A stretch of 64,000 nucleotides of DNA from positions 1-64,000 of the forward strand of contig JAJFLC010000018.1 in the NCBI GenBank assembly GCA_021772895.1, read 5' to 3'. Origin of the DNA: Mariprofundaceae bacterium. Lineage in GTDB: Bacteria; Pseudomonadota; Zetaproteobacteria; Mariprofundales; Mariprofundaceae. The notes under the pieces were generated by a model that saw only the letters and a program-made list of their open reading frames with translations, was not told the origin of the DNA and did no database searches. Numbering within the stretch: the first letter of the stretch is position 1; each line of letters opens with the position of its first letter. Below, piece after piece: positions 45,176 through 54,972 of the stretch. The translations under genes and the position numbers were made by a program.

Positions 45176-46217
45176 TTTCCTCTTCCAAAAACGCCACCGT
45201 ATCCGTTGCAATTTCCTCTTCCTGTACTGCCCGAACCTGCGCATACAAGTCCCTTAACAACTGCTGAATCCCCTCTCCTGAAACCGAAGAAATCGTATAA
45301 TAAATCATGTCAAGTTTCGTCGCCTCTTCCAGCAAAGATTCACGATCTTCATCCTGCAAGGCATCCATTTTATTCAACACCAACAAACGCCGCTTGTGAT
45401 AAACTGTATCACCATAACCTTTCAATTCTGTATCAATTTCATTGAACTGATCAGTAATTGAAATCCCCTCCGGGTGTGCCACATCAACCAGGTGCAATAA
45501 AACGCGTGTACGTTCGATATGTTTTAAAAACCGATGGCCCAGTCCTTTACCTTCGTGGGCTCCTTCAATCAGGCCGGGTATATCTGCCATGACAAAACCA
45601 TCACCGTCATCCATGAACACCTGCCCCAGCGAGGGTGCAATCGTTGTGAACGGATAATCAGCAATCTTTGGCCTTGCGTTCGAAACGCGTGAGATCAACG
45701 TTGACTTACCTGCATTCGGCAGCCCAACCAAACCGACATCTGCCATCGATTTCAGTTCAAGAAAACGAATGCCTGACTCACCCTCTTCTCCGGGTTGAGA
45801 ATAGCGTGGTGCCCGGTTGGTACTGGTCGCAAAATGTGTATTACCCAGGCCGCCTTTTCCGCCTTTGGCAAGGAATGCCTCCTGGCCCTCACGGGTCAAA
45901 TCAAAAAGGGTTTCGCCATACTCATCTTTCACAAGGGTACCAAGCGGCACCTTGATGCTGACGTCCACGCCTTTACGGCCATGCCTGTGTTTGCCCATAC
46001 CCGACTTTCCATTCTCGGCAAAAATCCGCTTACGCAGATAAAGTTCCTGTAACGTGTTTTTGTCGCTACTGGCAACAAGAAGGACATGTCCACCTCGGCC
46101 ACCATCCCCACCATCAGGACCACCCTTAGGGATATATTTCTCACGCCGCATGGACGAACCACCAGCGCCGCCATTGCCAGCCCGAACTTCAATTTTTACT
46201 TCATCGATAAATCGCAT
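45156..46217 (-). CDS. obgE: Obg/CgtA GTPase
   Basis: 353 residues. Ribosome-associated GTPase in large-subunit assembly. The glycine-rich Obg fold (VKIEVRAGNGGAGGSSMRRE, GGPDGGDGGRGGHVL) precedes the G domain: G1 GLPNAGKSTL, G3 ADIPGLIEGAHEGKGLGHRF and G4 LVLNKMDAL. The C-terminal acidic tail is short. It lies downstream of rpmA past a terminator, with its own upstream spacer (46218-46385), and overlaps proB by 20 bp. Confidence 0.96.
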   Translation of the reverse strand: MRFIDEVKIEVRAGNGGAGGSSMRREKYIPKGGPDGGDGGRGGHVLLVASSDKNTLQELYLRKRIFAENGKSGMGKHRHGRKGVDVSIKVPLGTLVKDEYGETLFDLTREGQEAFLAKGGKGGLGNTHFATSTNRAPRYSQPGEEGESGIRFLELKSMADVGLVGLPNAGKSTLISRVSNARPKIADYPFTTIAPSLGQVFMDDGDGFVMADIPGLIEGAHEGKGLGHRFLKHIERTRVLLHLVDVAHPEGISITDQFNEIDTELKGYGDTVYHKRRLLVLNKMDALQDEDRESLLEEATKLDMIYYTISSVSGEGIQQLLRDLYAQVRAVQEEEIATDTVAFLEEENDSGSN

Positions 46218-46385
46218 GGGGTTTTAACCTAACTGAATTTTTTACGACACAAAAGCTTACCATCATTCATTTTGGAGAGGGCCAAGTGAAACAGATAAAA
46301 AGCAAACCTTGCACACGATAATGAGCCAGCTTGTTTTATTTTCGACACAAACATGCTTCACAACCAATGCAAAGACCCATAAACC

Positions 46386-46414
46386 AAAAAAGGGTGCTGT
46401 TTAGGCACCCTTTT
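46386..46414 (-). terminator. Terminator after rpmA
   Basis: AAAAGGGTGC and GCACCCTTTT arms around a short TGTTTAG loop, with a U-rich run on the minus strand side (46386-46390). It ends the rpmE-rplU-rpmA unit before the obg promoter region. Confidence 0.8.
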
Positions 46415-46433
46415 CCAGATCATCTAAGGTTGT

Positions 46434-46682
46434 TTAACCTGCAATACGAACCGTTGTACGGCCTGCACGCTTGTAATATTCAACCTGACCATCAGTCAGT
46501 GCAAACAGGGTAAAATCTTTACCACAACCTACATTTTCACCCGGTCGAATCTTTGTTCCACGCTGGCGAACAAGAATATTTCCTGCAATGACAGCTTCGC
46601 CGCCATATTTTTTCACGCCAAGGCGCTTGGAATTTGAATCGCGGCCATTATTGGTAGAGCCGCCTGCTTTTTTATGTGCCAT
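46434..46682 (-). CDS. rpmA: 50S ribosomal protein L27
   Basis: 82 residues, bL27. [20 protein letters not shown] is the canonical N-terminus reaching the peptidyl-transferase centre; no cleavable N-terminal extension is present. [18 protein letters not shown] and [12 protein letters not shown] follow. It starts three bases after rplU. Confidence 0.98.
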   Translation of the reverse strand: MAHKKAGGSTNNGRDSNSKRLGVKKYGGEAVIAGNILVRQRGTKIRPGENVGCGKDFTLFALTDGQVEYYKRAGRTTVRIAG

Positions 46683-46685
46683 GCC

Positions 46686-47039
46686 TTACTCCTTACCCGC
46701 CTCAGCGGCTACTTTTTTAGCTACTGCACGTGGCTTGGTAATTTTCTCAATCTGAACCGTGGTAAAAGACTGACGATGCCCTTGGGTCAAACGATAGTTT
46801 TTACGGCGACGTTTTTTGAAAACGACAACCTTCTTGCCACGACCTTCTTCAGTGACTACAGCAGAAACTTTCGCTTTTGCAGCGTCCGCACCCACTTGAA
46901 TGTCTGAGCCTTCGCCAAACATCAGTACCTGATCAAAGGTAACTTTTTTTCCGACTTCGGCATCGAGCTTTTCAATGCGCAGGACATCGCCCTGTTGCAC
47001 ACGGTACTGCTTGCCGCCCGTCTTAATTACTGCATACAT
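46686..47039 (-). CDS. rplU: 50S ribosomal protein L21
   Basis: 117 residues, bL21. [20 protein letters not shown] start and [20 protein letters not shown] core. The C-terminal ~15 residues ([13 protein letters not shown]) extend past the usual ~103-residue length with an Ala/Lys tail. Directly upstream of rpmA, the standard order. Confidence 0.97.
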   Translation of the reverse strand: MYAVIKTGGKQYRVQQGDVLRIEKLDAEVGKKVTFDQVLMFGEGSDIQVGADAAKAKVSAVVTEEGRGKKVVVFKKRRRKNYRLTQGHRQSFTTVQIEKITKPRAVAKKVAAEAGKE

Positions 47040-47060
47040 ATCAGTATTCTCCAGTCTCGA

Positions 47061-47273
47061 TTACGCAGCCTTAGCAGGCTTGCCGTATTTCTTATAGAAG
47101 CGCTCAACGCGGCCTTCAGTATCCATGATTTTCTGTTTACCAGTATAAAATGGATGGCATGCAGAACAAACTTCCACACTAATGTCACCACGTGTTGAAC
47201 GGGTCTCAAATGTATTACCGCATGAGCATGTCACTTTTGCAGCAATATATTCAGGATGAATTTCAGCTTTCAC
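47061..47273 (-). CDS. rpmE: 50S ribosomal protein L31, zinc-binding type
   Basis: 70 residues from a GTG start (CAGGAG six bases upstream). Cysteines in VTCSCGNTF and [15 protein letters not shown] make the CxC...CxxC zinc site of type-A bL31. The frame continues upstream but without similarity. It precedes rplU by 21 bp and so may be co-transcribed, which is not the commonest position for rpmE. Confidence 0.95.
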   Translation of the reverse strand: MKAEIHPEYIAAKVTCSCGNTFETRSTRGDISVEVCSACHPFYTGKQKIMDTEGRVERFYKKYGKPAKAA

Positions 47274-47399
47274 TTTTAGCTCCTGTCCTTTGAAAGGGCG
47301 CGATTTATACATTCGCAGCCACCATAATACAAGCATAAATAATAAAGCGGGCATTCTGAATATCAAAACACCCACCATTAACGGTTAAAGAAAATCTAT

Positions 47400-48863
47400 T
47401 TAGACCAATCCAGCCAATGCCATTCTGCAAACATCCATCACCGGATCGGGATACACGCCTATCACAACAATGATTATCGATGTCAATGCAACGGTTGCTT
47501 TCATCAGCACATTATCACTGAAGTTAAAAGCCACCCGCTCTTCATCAAAGTAGATATATTTAACCACTCGAATATAATAGAAGGCACCAATCGCAGAGAA
47601 CATAATTGCAGCCAGACCAAGATAGAGATGCCCTGCATCAATAACGGCTGCAATCACTGCAAATTTAGCCCAGAAGCCGCCTAGAAATGGAATCCCTGCC
47701 AGTGAAAACATCATCAGGCCCATCGCCAATGCATAACCCGGACGAACCTTCGACATACCTGCAAAATCATCCAGCAATTCACCCTGAATGCCATCGCGGC
47801 GCATCAAAATAATAATGGCAAATGTTCCCATCGTCATAAAGAGATAGATGGTCATATAAATCAGAATAGCGGCATAACCCTCAGGGCTTGCAGCGATGAG
47901 ACCCAGTAGCACAAAGCCAACATGTCCAATCGTTGAATAAGCCATCATGCGTTTAATATTACGCTGAGCAATCGCCGCAATATTGCCTACGGCAAGAGAC
48001 AGAACCGCCATCCATAAAAGAACCGTGACATAATCATGTTCCAGAGCTGGCATAGCATCCACCAGAATACGCATCAAAATTGCAAACCCTGCAACTTTTG
48101 GCCCAACGGACATAAATGCGGTTACCGGCGTAGGCGCGCCTTCATAGGCATCCGGTGTCCACATATGGAACGGTGCCACAGAAACCTTAAAGGCCATGCC
48201 TGCAAGGACAAACAACATACCTACAAGTGTTGCAGTACGTGCTGAATCTCCACTGTTCGCAAGGGCCTCACCGATCAGGTTAAAATCAAAGTTTCCGGTT
48301 GTACCATAAAGGAAAGAAATACCATAAAGCAGCATGCCCGATGAAAGTGAACCGAGAATAAAATATTTCAATGCAGCTTCAGATGAACGTAATACATCCC
48401 GCTGATAGCCGACCAGTACATATACAGACAACGCCATCAACTCCACGCCCAGATACATGGTGATAAAGTTGGTTGCAGAAACCATCAGCATCATGCCAAG
48501 CAAAGCAAACAACATCAGCGCATAATATTCACCAATATTTGTTTCCTCTTTCATGTAATCCAAAGACAGGATGATACCAAACACAGTAGCCGCCAACATC
48601 AGAAGCTTGGTAAAGGCCGCAAAATAATCCTGAACAAAGAAACCATAGAAAGTCATCATGGATTCTGAACCGGTGACATTCACAGTCGTGATTGCAGCGG
48701 CAATACAGGTCGCGATTGCCAGCCACGCGCTAATCTGCTTTTTCTCTTTTGATACAAACAAATCAAACAGAAGAATCACCATGGCCATCACAGCAATAAT
48801 GATTTCCGGCAGCAAAATTTCCATATTTGCGGGAAACGGGAACGGGAAAGTTACGTTAGCCAT
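47400..48863 (-). CDS. nuoN: Complex I subunit N
   Basis: 487 residues, antiporter-like membrane subunit with about 14 helices. Characteristic: MYLGVELMALSVYVLVGYQR, the KYFILGSLSSGMLLYGISFL helix, PFHMWTPDAYEGAPTPVTAF and RMMAYSTIGHVGFVLLGLIA. It provides one of the proton channels. It is last in the nuo operon; no strong terminator is visible in the 126 bp before rpmE. Confidence 0.96.
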   Translation of the reverse strand: MANVTFPFPFPANMEILLPEIIIAVMAMVILLFDLFVSKEKKQISAWLAIATCIAAAITTVNVTGSESMMTFYGFFVQDYFAAFTKLLMLAATVFGIILSLDYMKEETNIGEYYALMLFALLGMMLMVSATNFITMYLGVELMALSVYVLVGYQRDVLRSSEAALKYFILGSLSSGMLLYGISFLYGTTGNFDFNLIGEALANSGDSARTATLVGMLFVLAGMAFKVSVAPFHMWTPDAYEGAPTPVTAFMSVGPKVAGFAILMRILVDAMPALEHDYVTVLLWMAVLSLAVGNIAAIAQRNIKRMMAYSTIGHVGFVLLGLIAASPEGYAAILIYMTIYLFMTMGTFAIIILMRRDGIQGELLDDFAGMSKVRPGYALAMGLMMFSLAGIPFLGGFWAKFAVIAAVIDAGHLYLGLAAIMFSAIGAFYYIRVVKYIYFDEERVAFNFSDNVLMKATVALTSIIIVVIGVYPDPVMDVCRMALAGLV

Positions 48864-48874
48864 TAATCAATACC

Positions 48875-50437
48875 TCAGTGAACTGCGACTTCATGTGCCA
48901 TGCCTGCTAACGCAGCCGCAGCTTCAAGCTTACTACTTGTGGCCTGCTCAATCAGATGTGCAACCGACTCATGCATGACATCAAGAACCGGCAGAGGATA
49001 GAAACCCATCCACAACACAAGCACAATCAGTGGTACAAAATATGAAAATTCTCGCACACTCATATCTTTCATGGTCTTCACTGCATCATGTTTGATATCA
49101 CCCATGATGACACGTTTATACATCCACAGCGTATAACAGGCAGAGAGAATGACACTCAGCGCTGCCGCAACCGCAATCCACTTGGCTGAAACACTTAGCT
49201 GCGACGGGTCTGCGGCAAATGTACCGATCAACACCATGATTTCACCCACAAAGGAACTGGTTCCCGGAAGTGCCACGTTGGCGATGGAGAATAACATCAT
49301 GACCGCAGCAAACACCGGCATGACATTCACCACACCACCATAGTCAGCAATTTCACGTGTGTGTAATCGATCATACATCACACCCACACAAAGGAAGAGC
49401 GCAGCAGCAACAAAACCATGTGAAATCATGTTAATGATCGCGCCCTCTACAGCAGGTTGCGTGAACATGAAGGTTCCAAGGGTTACAAAACCCATGTGTG
49501 CAATCGATGAATAAGCAATCAGGCGCTTCATATCTGTCTGCATCATCGCAACCAGTGAGATATAAATAATCGCAACCAGACTCAGACCCACCATGAACGG
49601 TACAAAATACTGGGATGCATCCGGGCAAATCGGCAGTGAAAAACGGAGGAAACCATACGCGCCCATCTTCAACAGAATCCCTGCCAGAATCACTGAACCT
49701 GCGGTGGGAGCTTCCGTATGTGCATCAGGCAGCCATGTATGCACTGGCCACATCGGAACCTTCACGGCAAAGGCAATAAAAAATGCAATCCAGATCCAGT
49801 ATTGCCATTGGAAATCAAACGGAAAGTCCATGTATGCCAGAATGCTGAATGTGCCACCTGATTTGAAATACATCGCCAACAGCGCAATCAACATCAACAC
49901 CGAACCCGCTAAGGTATAAAGGAAAAACTTGATTGTGGCATACACACGGTTTTTACCACCCCAAATACCGATAATCAGGTACATCGGAATCAGCATGGCC
50001 TCCCAAAAGAAGTAAAACAGCATCGAATCAAGTGCTGCAAACACACCAATCAATGTGGTTTCCAATATCAGGAATGCAACCATGTATTCCTTCACACGTT
50101 TCTGAATGCACTGCCACGCCGAAACAATACAAACAATGGTTAGCAAACTGGTAAGAATAATAAATGGCATCGAGATGCCATCGACGCCCAAATTGTAGTT
50201 GATGTTGAACGTTTCAATCCAGGCATGAAACTCTCCGAACTGCATCTTCGAAGTCGACGTATCAAAGTGTGTTGCCAGCGGCACAGTCACAATGAATGTT
50301 ACAATCGATACCAACAAAGCGGACCAGCGGACCACCTGCTCATTTTTAATAAACAGCCAGATCACCAGCGCACCTGCCAACGGCAGAAAAATACTCAGAG
50401 TCAGAATCGGGAAGCCCAAGACGTTATGCAATTCCAT
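48875..50437 (-). CDS. nuoM: Complex I subunit M
   Basis: 520 residues, about 14 helices. Signature NLGVDGISMPFIILTSLLTI, FYFFWEAMLIPMYLIIGIWG, the PVHTWLPDAHTEAPTAGSVI loop with conserved Lys nearby, and DMKRLIAYSSIAHMGFVTLG. The tail after ~490 is Ala/Glu-rich. ATG 50437 is used; GTG 50446 is an alternative with a closer GGGGAG. Lies between nuoL and nuoN. Confidence 0.96.
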   Translation of the reverse strand: MELHNVLGFPILTLSIFLPLAGALVIWLFIKNEQVVRWSALLVSIVTFIVTVPLATHFDTSTSKMQFGEFHAWIETFNINYNLGVDGISMPFIILTSLLTIVCIVSAWQCIQKRVKEYMVAFLILETTLIGVFAALDSMLFYFFWEAMLIPMYLIIGIWGGKNRVYATIKFFLYTLAGSVLMLIALLAMYFKSGGTFSILAYMDFPFDFQWQYWIWIAFFIAFAVKVPMWPVHTWLPDAHTEAPTAGSVILAGILLKMGAYGFLRFSLPICPDASQYFVPFMVGLSLVAIIYISLVAMMQTDMKRLIAYSSIAHMGFVTLGTFMFTQPAVEGAIINMISHGFVAAALFLCVGVMYDRLHTREIADYGGVVNVMPVFAAVMMLFSIANVALPGTSSFVGEIMVLIGTFAADPSQLSVSAKWIAVAAALSVILSACYTLWMYKRVIMGDIKHDAVKTMKDMSVREFSYFVPLIVLVLWMGFYPLPVLDVMHESVAHLIEQATSSKLEAAAALAGMAHEVAVH

Positions 50438-50455
50438 GGTAGGCACTCTCTCCCC

Positions 50456-52450
50456 TTATGCGTTCAGCATCAGGTATGTCAGAAATCCGAACACACCGAT
50501 TACCATTGCGTAAGCATAGTGATAAACCATGCCTGTCTGTACGGCTCGCAAACGAGCTGCGGCCTCTTTAATCGAATCAACAATGCCCGTATGAATCAAC
50601 TTACCATCGATCATACCAAGATCACCCTTCTGCCAGAACCACGTACCCAAATGACGGGTTGGGCGAATGATCGCTTTTTCATATAACTCATCCCAATACC
50701 ATTTATTCAGCAGGAAGGTGTGTAGACGAGGCAGCGTGTTTGCGATCATCGCCGGGTACTTCGTTTCACGGAAATACATCAAAAAGGCTACGCCAATACC
50801 TGATAAAGCCAGAATCAACGGCCCGTTTTCAAGCCAAAAATGTGATTGCCCGTGGTCATGCTCCAATACTTGCAGCTTCATCAAAGGGTTGTGCTGATCC
50901 AACACAAAGATCGAGCCATCAAAATAGGCTCCGAGTTCACCCATCTCCAGATAAGTGACCCCTATCCAACCCGACAATACAGCGCCAACGGCAAGAATTA
51001 TGAGCGGAATGGTGATCACTTTCGGTGATTCATGCAGATGCGCTTTTGTTTCAGCAGGCACACGGTCTGAATTATGAAACGTGAGGAAAAACATACGGAA
51101 AGTATAAAAGGCAGTCATAAACACACCGGATATAACGGCGTAATAGGCCACATCACTTACCCAGCCCATCTCACGTACCGCGGTGGCCTCAATAATCAAA
51201 TCCTTGGAGAAGAAGCCTGCAAACGGTGGAATACCTGATAAGGCCAATGCCGCAAGAAACATCGTCACATAAGTAACCGGCATATATTTACGCAGTTGCC
51301 CCATTTTACGAATATCCTGCTCCGCCATCACTGCGTGGATCACAGAACCCGCCGCCAAGAAGAGCAATGCTTTGAAATAAGCGTGTGTCATCAGATGAAA
51401 AATACCAGCCGAATAAGCTGAAACACCACAGGCCACAAACATGTAACCGAGCTGTGAACAGGTTGAATATGCAATGACACGTTTAATGTCATTCTGAACC
51501 AGACCAATGGTTGCACACATCCAGGCTGTCGTTGCACCAACCAGCACCACTGCCGCCAATGCCACCTCGGAATATTCGAACATCGGTGACAGGCGTGCCA
51601 CCATGAAGACACCTGCCGTCACCATCGTTGCAGCATGGATCAACGCGGAGATTGGCGTTGGGCCTTCCATAGAATCCGGCAACCAGACATGTAGCGGAAC
51701 CTGACCCGATTTACCCATCGCACCCACAAACAGAGCCAAACAGATAAAGGTAATTGCTGATACATCCCAGCTCAGGAACGAAAGCGAAACGCCAGATTCA
51801 ACAAGTGCGGGAACCGCTGCAAAAACCTTAGAGTATTCGACCGTACCAAAATAGTACCAGACAGCCAGAATACCCACTGCAAAACCAAAATCTCCCACAC
51901 GGTTCACAATGAAAGCCTTCATGGCTGCAACTGTTGCAGTCTCTCTCTGATACCAGAAACCGATCAACAGATAAGAAAACAGGCCTACAGCTTCCCAGCC
52001 GAAAAACAGTGTGAAGAAACTATTGCCCATCACCAGCACCAGCATGGAGAAGGTGAACGCAGAGATATATGAAAAGAAACGTGAATAACCCGGGTCACCA
52101 TGCATGTAACCAATGGTGTAGATATGCACACAGGCAGAAACAATCGTAACGGTCATCATCATGACCGTTGTTAATCGATCGATCATCATGCCAATGGGAA
52201 TGTCCAGATCACCTGAAATAATCCATGTCCAGAAGTTGCCATGAAAAGAAGCGCCACCCATCACCTGAATGAATACATGTATGGATAACACCGTCGATGC
52301 GATCACCAGAGTGCATGTGATCCAATGCGAAAGCCTTTCTTTCAGGAACCATCCAAACAGACCCACAACCATGGCACCGATTAGCGGCAATACAGGAATC
52401 GCCAGAAGTTCAACTGTACTAAGTGTCTCTTGCGTCAAAACCTCTTGCAC
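50456..52450 (-). CDS. nuoL: Complex I subunit L
   Basis: 664 residues. The largest antiporter-like subunit, with the C-terminal lateral helix that runs along the membrane arm. Motifs: SFFTLFFGWEAVGLFSYLLI, GKSGQVPLHVWLPDSMEGPT, PISALIHAATMVTAGVFMVA and AYSTCSQLGYMFVACG. A GTG at 52450 is chosen since GGGAGG lies five bases before it; TTG at 52453 is too close to that site. Confidence 0.95.
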   Translation of the reverse strand: MQEVLTQETLSTVELLAIPVLPLIGAMVVGLFGWFLKERLSHWITCTLVIASTVLSIHVFIQVMGGASFHGNFWTWIISGDLDIPIGMMIDRLTTVMMMTVTIVSACVHIYTIGYMHGDPGYSRFFSYISAFTFSMLVLVMGNSFFTLFFGWEAVGLFSYLLIGFWYQRETATVAAMKAFIVNRVGDFGFAVGILAVWYYFGTVEYSKVFAAVPALVESGVSLSFLSWDVSAITFICLALFVGAMGKSGQVPLHVWLPDSMEGPTPISALIHAATMVTAGVFMVARLSPMFEYSEVALAAVVLVGATTAWMCATIGLVQNDIKRVIAYSTCSQLGYMFVACGVSAYSAGIFHLMTHAYFKALLFLAAGSVIHAVMAEQDIRKMGQLRKYMPVTYVTMFLAALALSGIPPFAGFFSKDLIIEATAVREMGWVSDVAYYAVISGVFMTAFYTFRMFFLTFHNSDRVPAETKAHLHESPKVITIPLIILAVGAVLSGWIGVTYLEMGELGAYFDGSIFVLDQHNPLMKLQVLEHDHGQSHFWLENGPLILALSGIGVAFLMYFRETKYPAMIANTLPRLHTFLLNKWYWDELYEKAIIRPTRHLGTWFWQKGDLGMIDGKLIHTGIVDSIKEAAARLRAVQTGMVYHYAYAMVIGVFGFLTYLMLNA

Positions 52451-52461
52451 CAAAGCCTCCC

Positions 52462-52767
52462 TTAACCCTGCAACGTATTGATATCTTCAATATCAATAGA
52501 ACGACGCTGACGATAAAAAGCCACCAGAATGGCAAGGCCCACTGCCACCTCACTGGCAGCAACTGTCAACACAAAGAAAACAAAAATCTGGCCAGCCAGA
52601 TCATTCAGAAAATGTGAGAAGGCTACAAAATTGATATTCACAGCCAACAGCATCAATTCGATACACATCAGGATCGTAATCACATTTTTACGATTCAGAA
52701 ACAACCCGATCACGCCCAATGAAAACAAACAGGCCGCAACAACTAAATACGCCGATAGAGGTACCAT
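52462..52767 (-). CDS. nuoK: Complex I subunit K
   Basis: 101 residues, three helices. Glu residues in [20 protein letters not shown] and [20 protein letters not shown] are those of the proton path. The ATG overlaps the nuoJ stop by one base. Confidence 0.97.
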   Translation of the reverse strand: MVPLSAYLVVAACLFSLGVIGLFLNRKNVITILMCIELMLLAVNINFVAFSHFLNDLAGQIFVFFVLTVAASEVAVGLAILVAFYRQRRSIDIEDINTLQG

Positions 52768-53351
52768 TACATCTTCACCTTGCGCAGGCGATCTTCTTTA
52801 CGGGTATTCACCTGAGCTGAAATATTTTGATATTTTGCATCTTTACGTTCACGCAGTGTCAATACAATTGCACCCACCAGAGCGACCAGCAAAATAATTG
52901 CCGCCACCTCAAAGCCCAGCAGGTATTTGGTATAAAGTTCTTTGCCGATTTCAACCGTGTTGTTCACTTCCTGACCCAGATGCACTGCCTGCACCATTTC
53001 ATCAGAAACAAACACGCCACTGCTTGCAGAAGCAATCAGTTCCACCAGAAGGATCACTGCAATAATGCCGCCCATCGGCAGATACTGAAGAAAACCTTCG
53101 CGCAACTTAGCCCGGTTCACATCCAGCATCATGATCACAAACATGAACAGCACCATCACAGCACCAACATAAATGAGAATCAAAATAATTCCGATAAATT
53201 CGGCATCAAGCAGAAAGAAAAGCCCTGCAGCGTTAAAAAAGCAAAAAATGAGAAACATCACGGAGTGCATGGTGTTATGTGCAAGCACAACGCCCATCCC
53301 TGCCAGGACAGCAAGCCCTCCAAACAGATAAAAGAAAACAGTTTCTAACAT
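52767..53351 (-). CDS. nuoJ: Complex I subunit J
   Basis: 194 residues, five helices. [40 protein letters not shown] and [20 protein letters not shown] are the family blocks; the [12 protein letters not shown] helix holds the pi-bulge region. A charged C-terminal tail of ~25 residues is unremarkable. Confidence 0.96.
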   Translation of the reverse strand: MLETVFFYLFGGLAVLAGMGVVLAHNTMHSVMFLIFCFFNAAGLFFLLDAEFIGIILILIYVGAVMVLFMFVIMMLDVNRAKLREGFLQYLPMGGIIAVILLVELIASASSGVFVSDEMVQAVHLGQEVNNTVEIGKELYTKYLLGFEVAAIILLVALVGAIVLTLRERKDAKYQNISAQVNTRKEDRLRKVKM

Positions 53352-53360
53352 CTCTTCTCC

Positions 53361-53852
53361 TTAACCTTTGCGCGGAACATCTACAGCAATATTTGCAGCA
53401 ATTTGAGATTCATAGCGTTTACCAACATCCAGTAACATATCTTTGGTATAATAAAGATTTGCACGGGTTTCAGTGGCATATTCAAATTCCTGAGTCTCTA
53501 CAATCGCATCAACAGGACAGGCTTCCTGACAGAAACCACAGAAAATACATTTGCTCATATCAATATCATAACGTGTGGTTCGGCGTGTTCCGTCATCACG
53601 CTCTTCTGACTCAATCAGAATCGCCAGAGCCGGACAGACCACTTCACAAAGTTTGCAGGCAATGCAGCGCTCTTCACCATTTTCATAACGACGTAACGCA
53701 TGCAAACCACGGAAACGTGGCGAAAGTGGCGTGCGCTCCTCAGGGTATTCAACGGTAATCTTCTTTTTAAACAGATACTTGCCAGTCAAAGCCATGCCAC
53801 GAAGCAATTCAAGCAGCAACCAGGTTTTGAGTGCACGTTTGATTAATGACAT
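53361..53852 (-). CDS. nuoI: Complex I subunit I (two 4Fe-4S clusters)
   Basis: 163 residues. Two ferredoxin motifs, [17 protein letters not shown] and [20 protein letters not shown], bind clusters N6a and N6b that pass electrons toward NuoB. The short amphipathic N-terminus lies on the membrane. ATG 53852 has GGAGGTG seven bases before it; the longer frame upstream overlaps nuoH. Confidence 0.97.
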   Translation of the reverse strand: MSLIKRALKTWLLLELLRGMALTGKYLFKKKITVEYPEERTPLSPRFRGLHALRRYENGEERCIACKLCEVVCPALAILIESEERDDGTRRTTRYDIDMSKCIFCGFCQEACPVDAIVETQEFEYATETRANLYYTKDMLLDVGKRYESQIAANIAVDVPRKG

Positions 53853-53856
53853 CCCA

Positions 53857-54972
53857 TCACCTCCAAGGCTGCCAGAAGCCGATAACATCACTGATCCAGG
53901 TCAGGTTCGATGAAATATCACCCGCATACGTTGCCATACCAATCACCGCGATCCATGACAACGTCCACGGCAGAAACACTTTCCAACCCAGACGCATCAG
54001 CTGGTCATAACGAAAACGGGGAAAGGTTGCGCGGAACCATATAAAAACAAAAATCAAAAATGAGGTTTTGCCAAGCAGCCATACTGTTCCAGGAATCGCA
54101 TCAAAAAATGCGCCTACAACCGGGAAATCTGCCGGAAGCGGTGCATACCAGCCGCCAAGGAACATAATCGCAGTCATCAGACTGATCAAAATCATGGCGG
54201 CATATTCAGCCAGTGAGAAGGTCGCAAACCACATACCGGAATATTCCACAAAGAAACCTGCTACCAGCTCCGCTTCGCCCTCAGGCAGATCGAAGGGTGA
54301 ACGGTTCGTTTCTGCACAGCCTGAGATGAAAAACACGACAAACATTGGAAACAGAGGGATAATATACCAATTCAAAAATCCATACTCGCCAGCCTGAGCG
54401 TGTACAATCGCAGAAAGATTCATGCTTCCCGCCATAATCAGAACACAGACAATGGAAAATCCCATCGCAATTTCATATGAAATCATCTGACCTGTCGCAC
54501 GAAGCGCACCAATCAATGCATATTTGGAATTTGAAGCCCAACCCGCCATCAAGATACCGTAAATCGCAAGGCTTGAGATCGCCATGACGTAGAGTACACC
54601 AACATTGAGATTCGCAATCGCCATCACATGGGTCTCTTCCCAAAAACCAAACAGGGTCGTCTCACCAAATGGAACCACAGCAAAGGCGACCAGCGCTGGC
54701 ACCAATGCCATCACAGGGGCAGCAACAAAAAGATATTTATTTGCAGTTGTTGGAATAATGGTTTCTTTCAAAAAAAGTTTTAGACCATCGGCAATCGGCT
54801 GTAAAAGCCCCGCAGGACCGACACGGTTACAGCCTTTACGAATCTGCATCCAACCGATCACCCGGCGCTCAGCATAGGTAATATAAGCCACTGATAGTGC
54901 AATTGGTACTGCAATAGCCAAAATCTCAAGCGCCCAGATGCCACCCTGCATTGCAACATCTAACCAACTCAT
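53857..54972 (-). CDS. nuoH: Complex I subunit H
   Basis: 371 residues, eight or nine helices. Forms part of the quinone chamber. [60 protein letters not shown] and [20 protein letters not shown] are diagnostic, including the charged loop [16 protein letters not shown]. Overlaps the nuoG stop (ATGA). Confidence 0.97.
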   Translation of the reverse strand: MSWLDVAMQGGIWALEILAIAVPIALSVAYITYAERRVIGWMQIRKGCNRVGPAGLLQPIADGLKLFLKETIIPTTANKYLFVAAPVMALVPALVAFAVVPFGETTLFGFWEETHVMAIANLNVGVLYVMAISSLAIYGILMAGWASNSKYALIGALRATGQMISYEIAMGFSIVCVLIMAGSMNLSAIVHAQAGEYGFLNWYIIPLFPMFVVFFISGCAETNRSPFDLPEGEAELVAGFFVEYSGMWFATFSLAEYAAMILISLMTAIMFLGGWYAPLPADFPVVGAFFDAIPGTVWLLGKTSFLIFVFIWFRATFPRFRYDQLMRLGWKVFLPWTLSWIAVIGMATYAGDISSNLTWISDVIGFWQPWR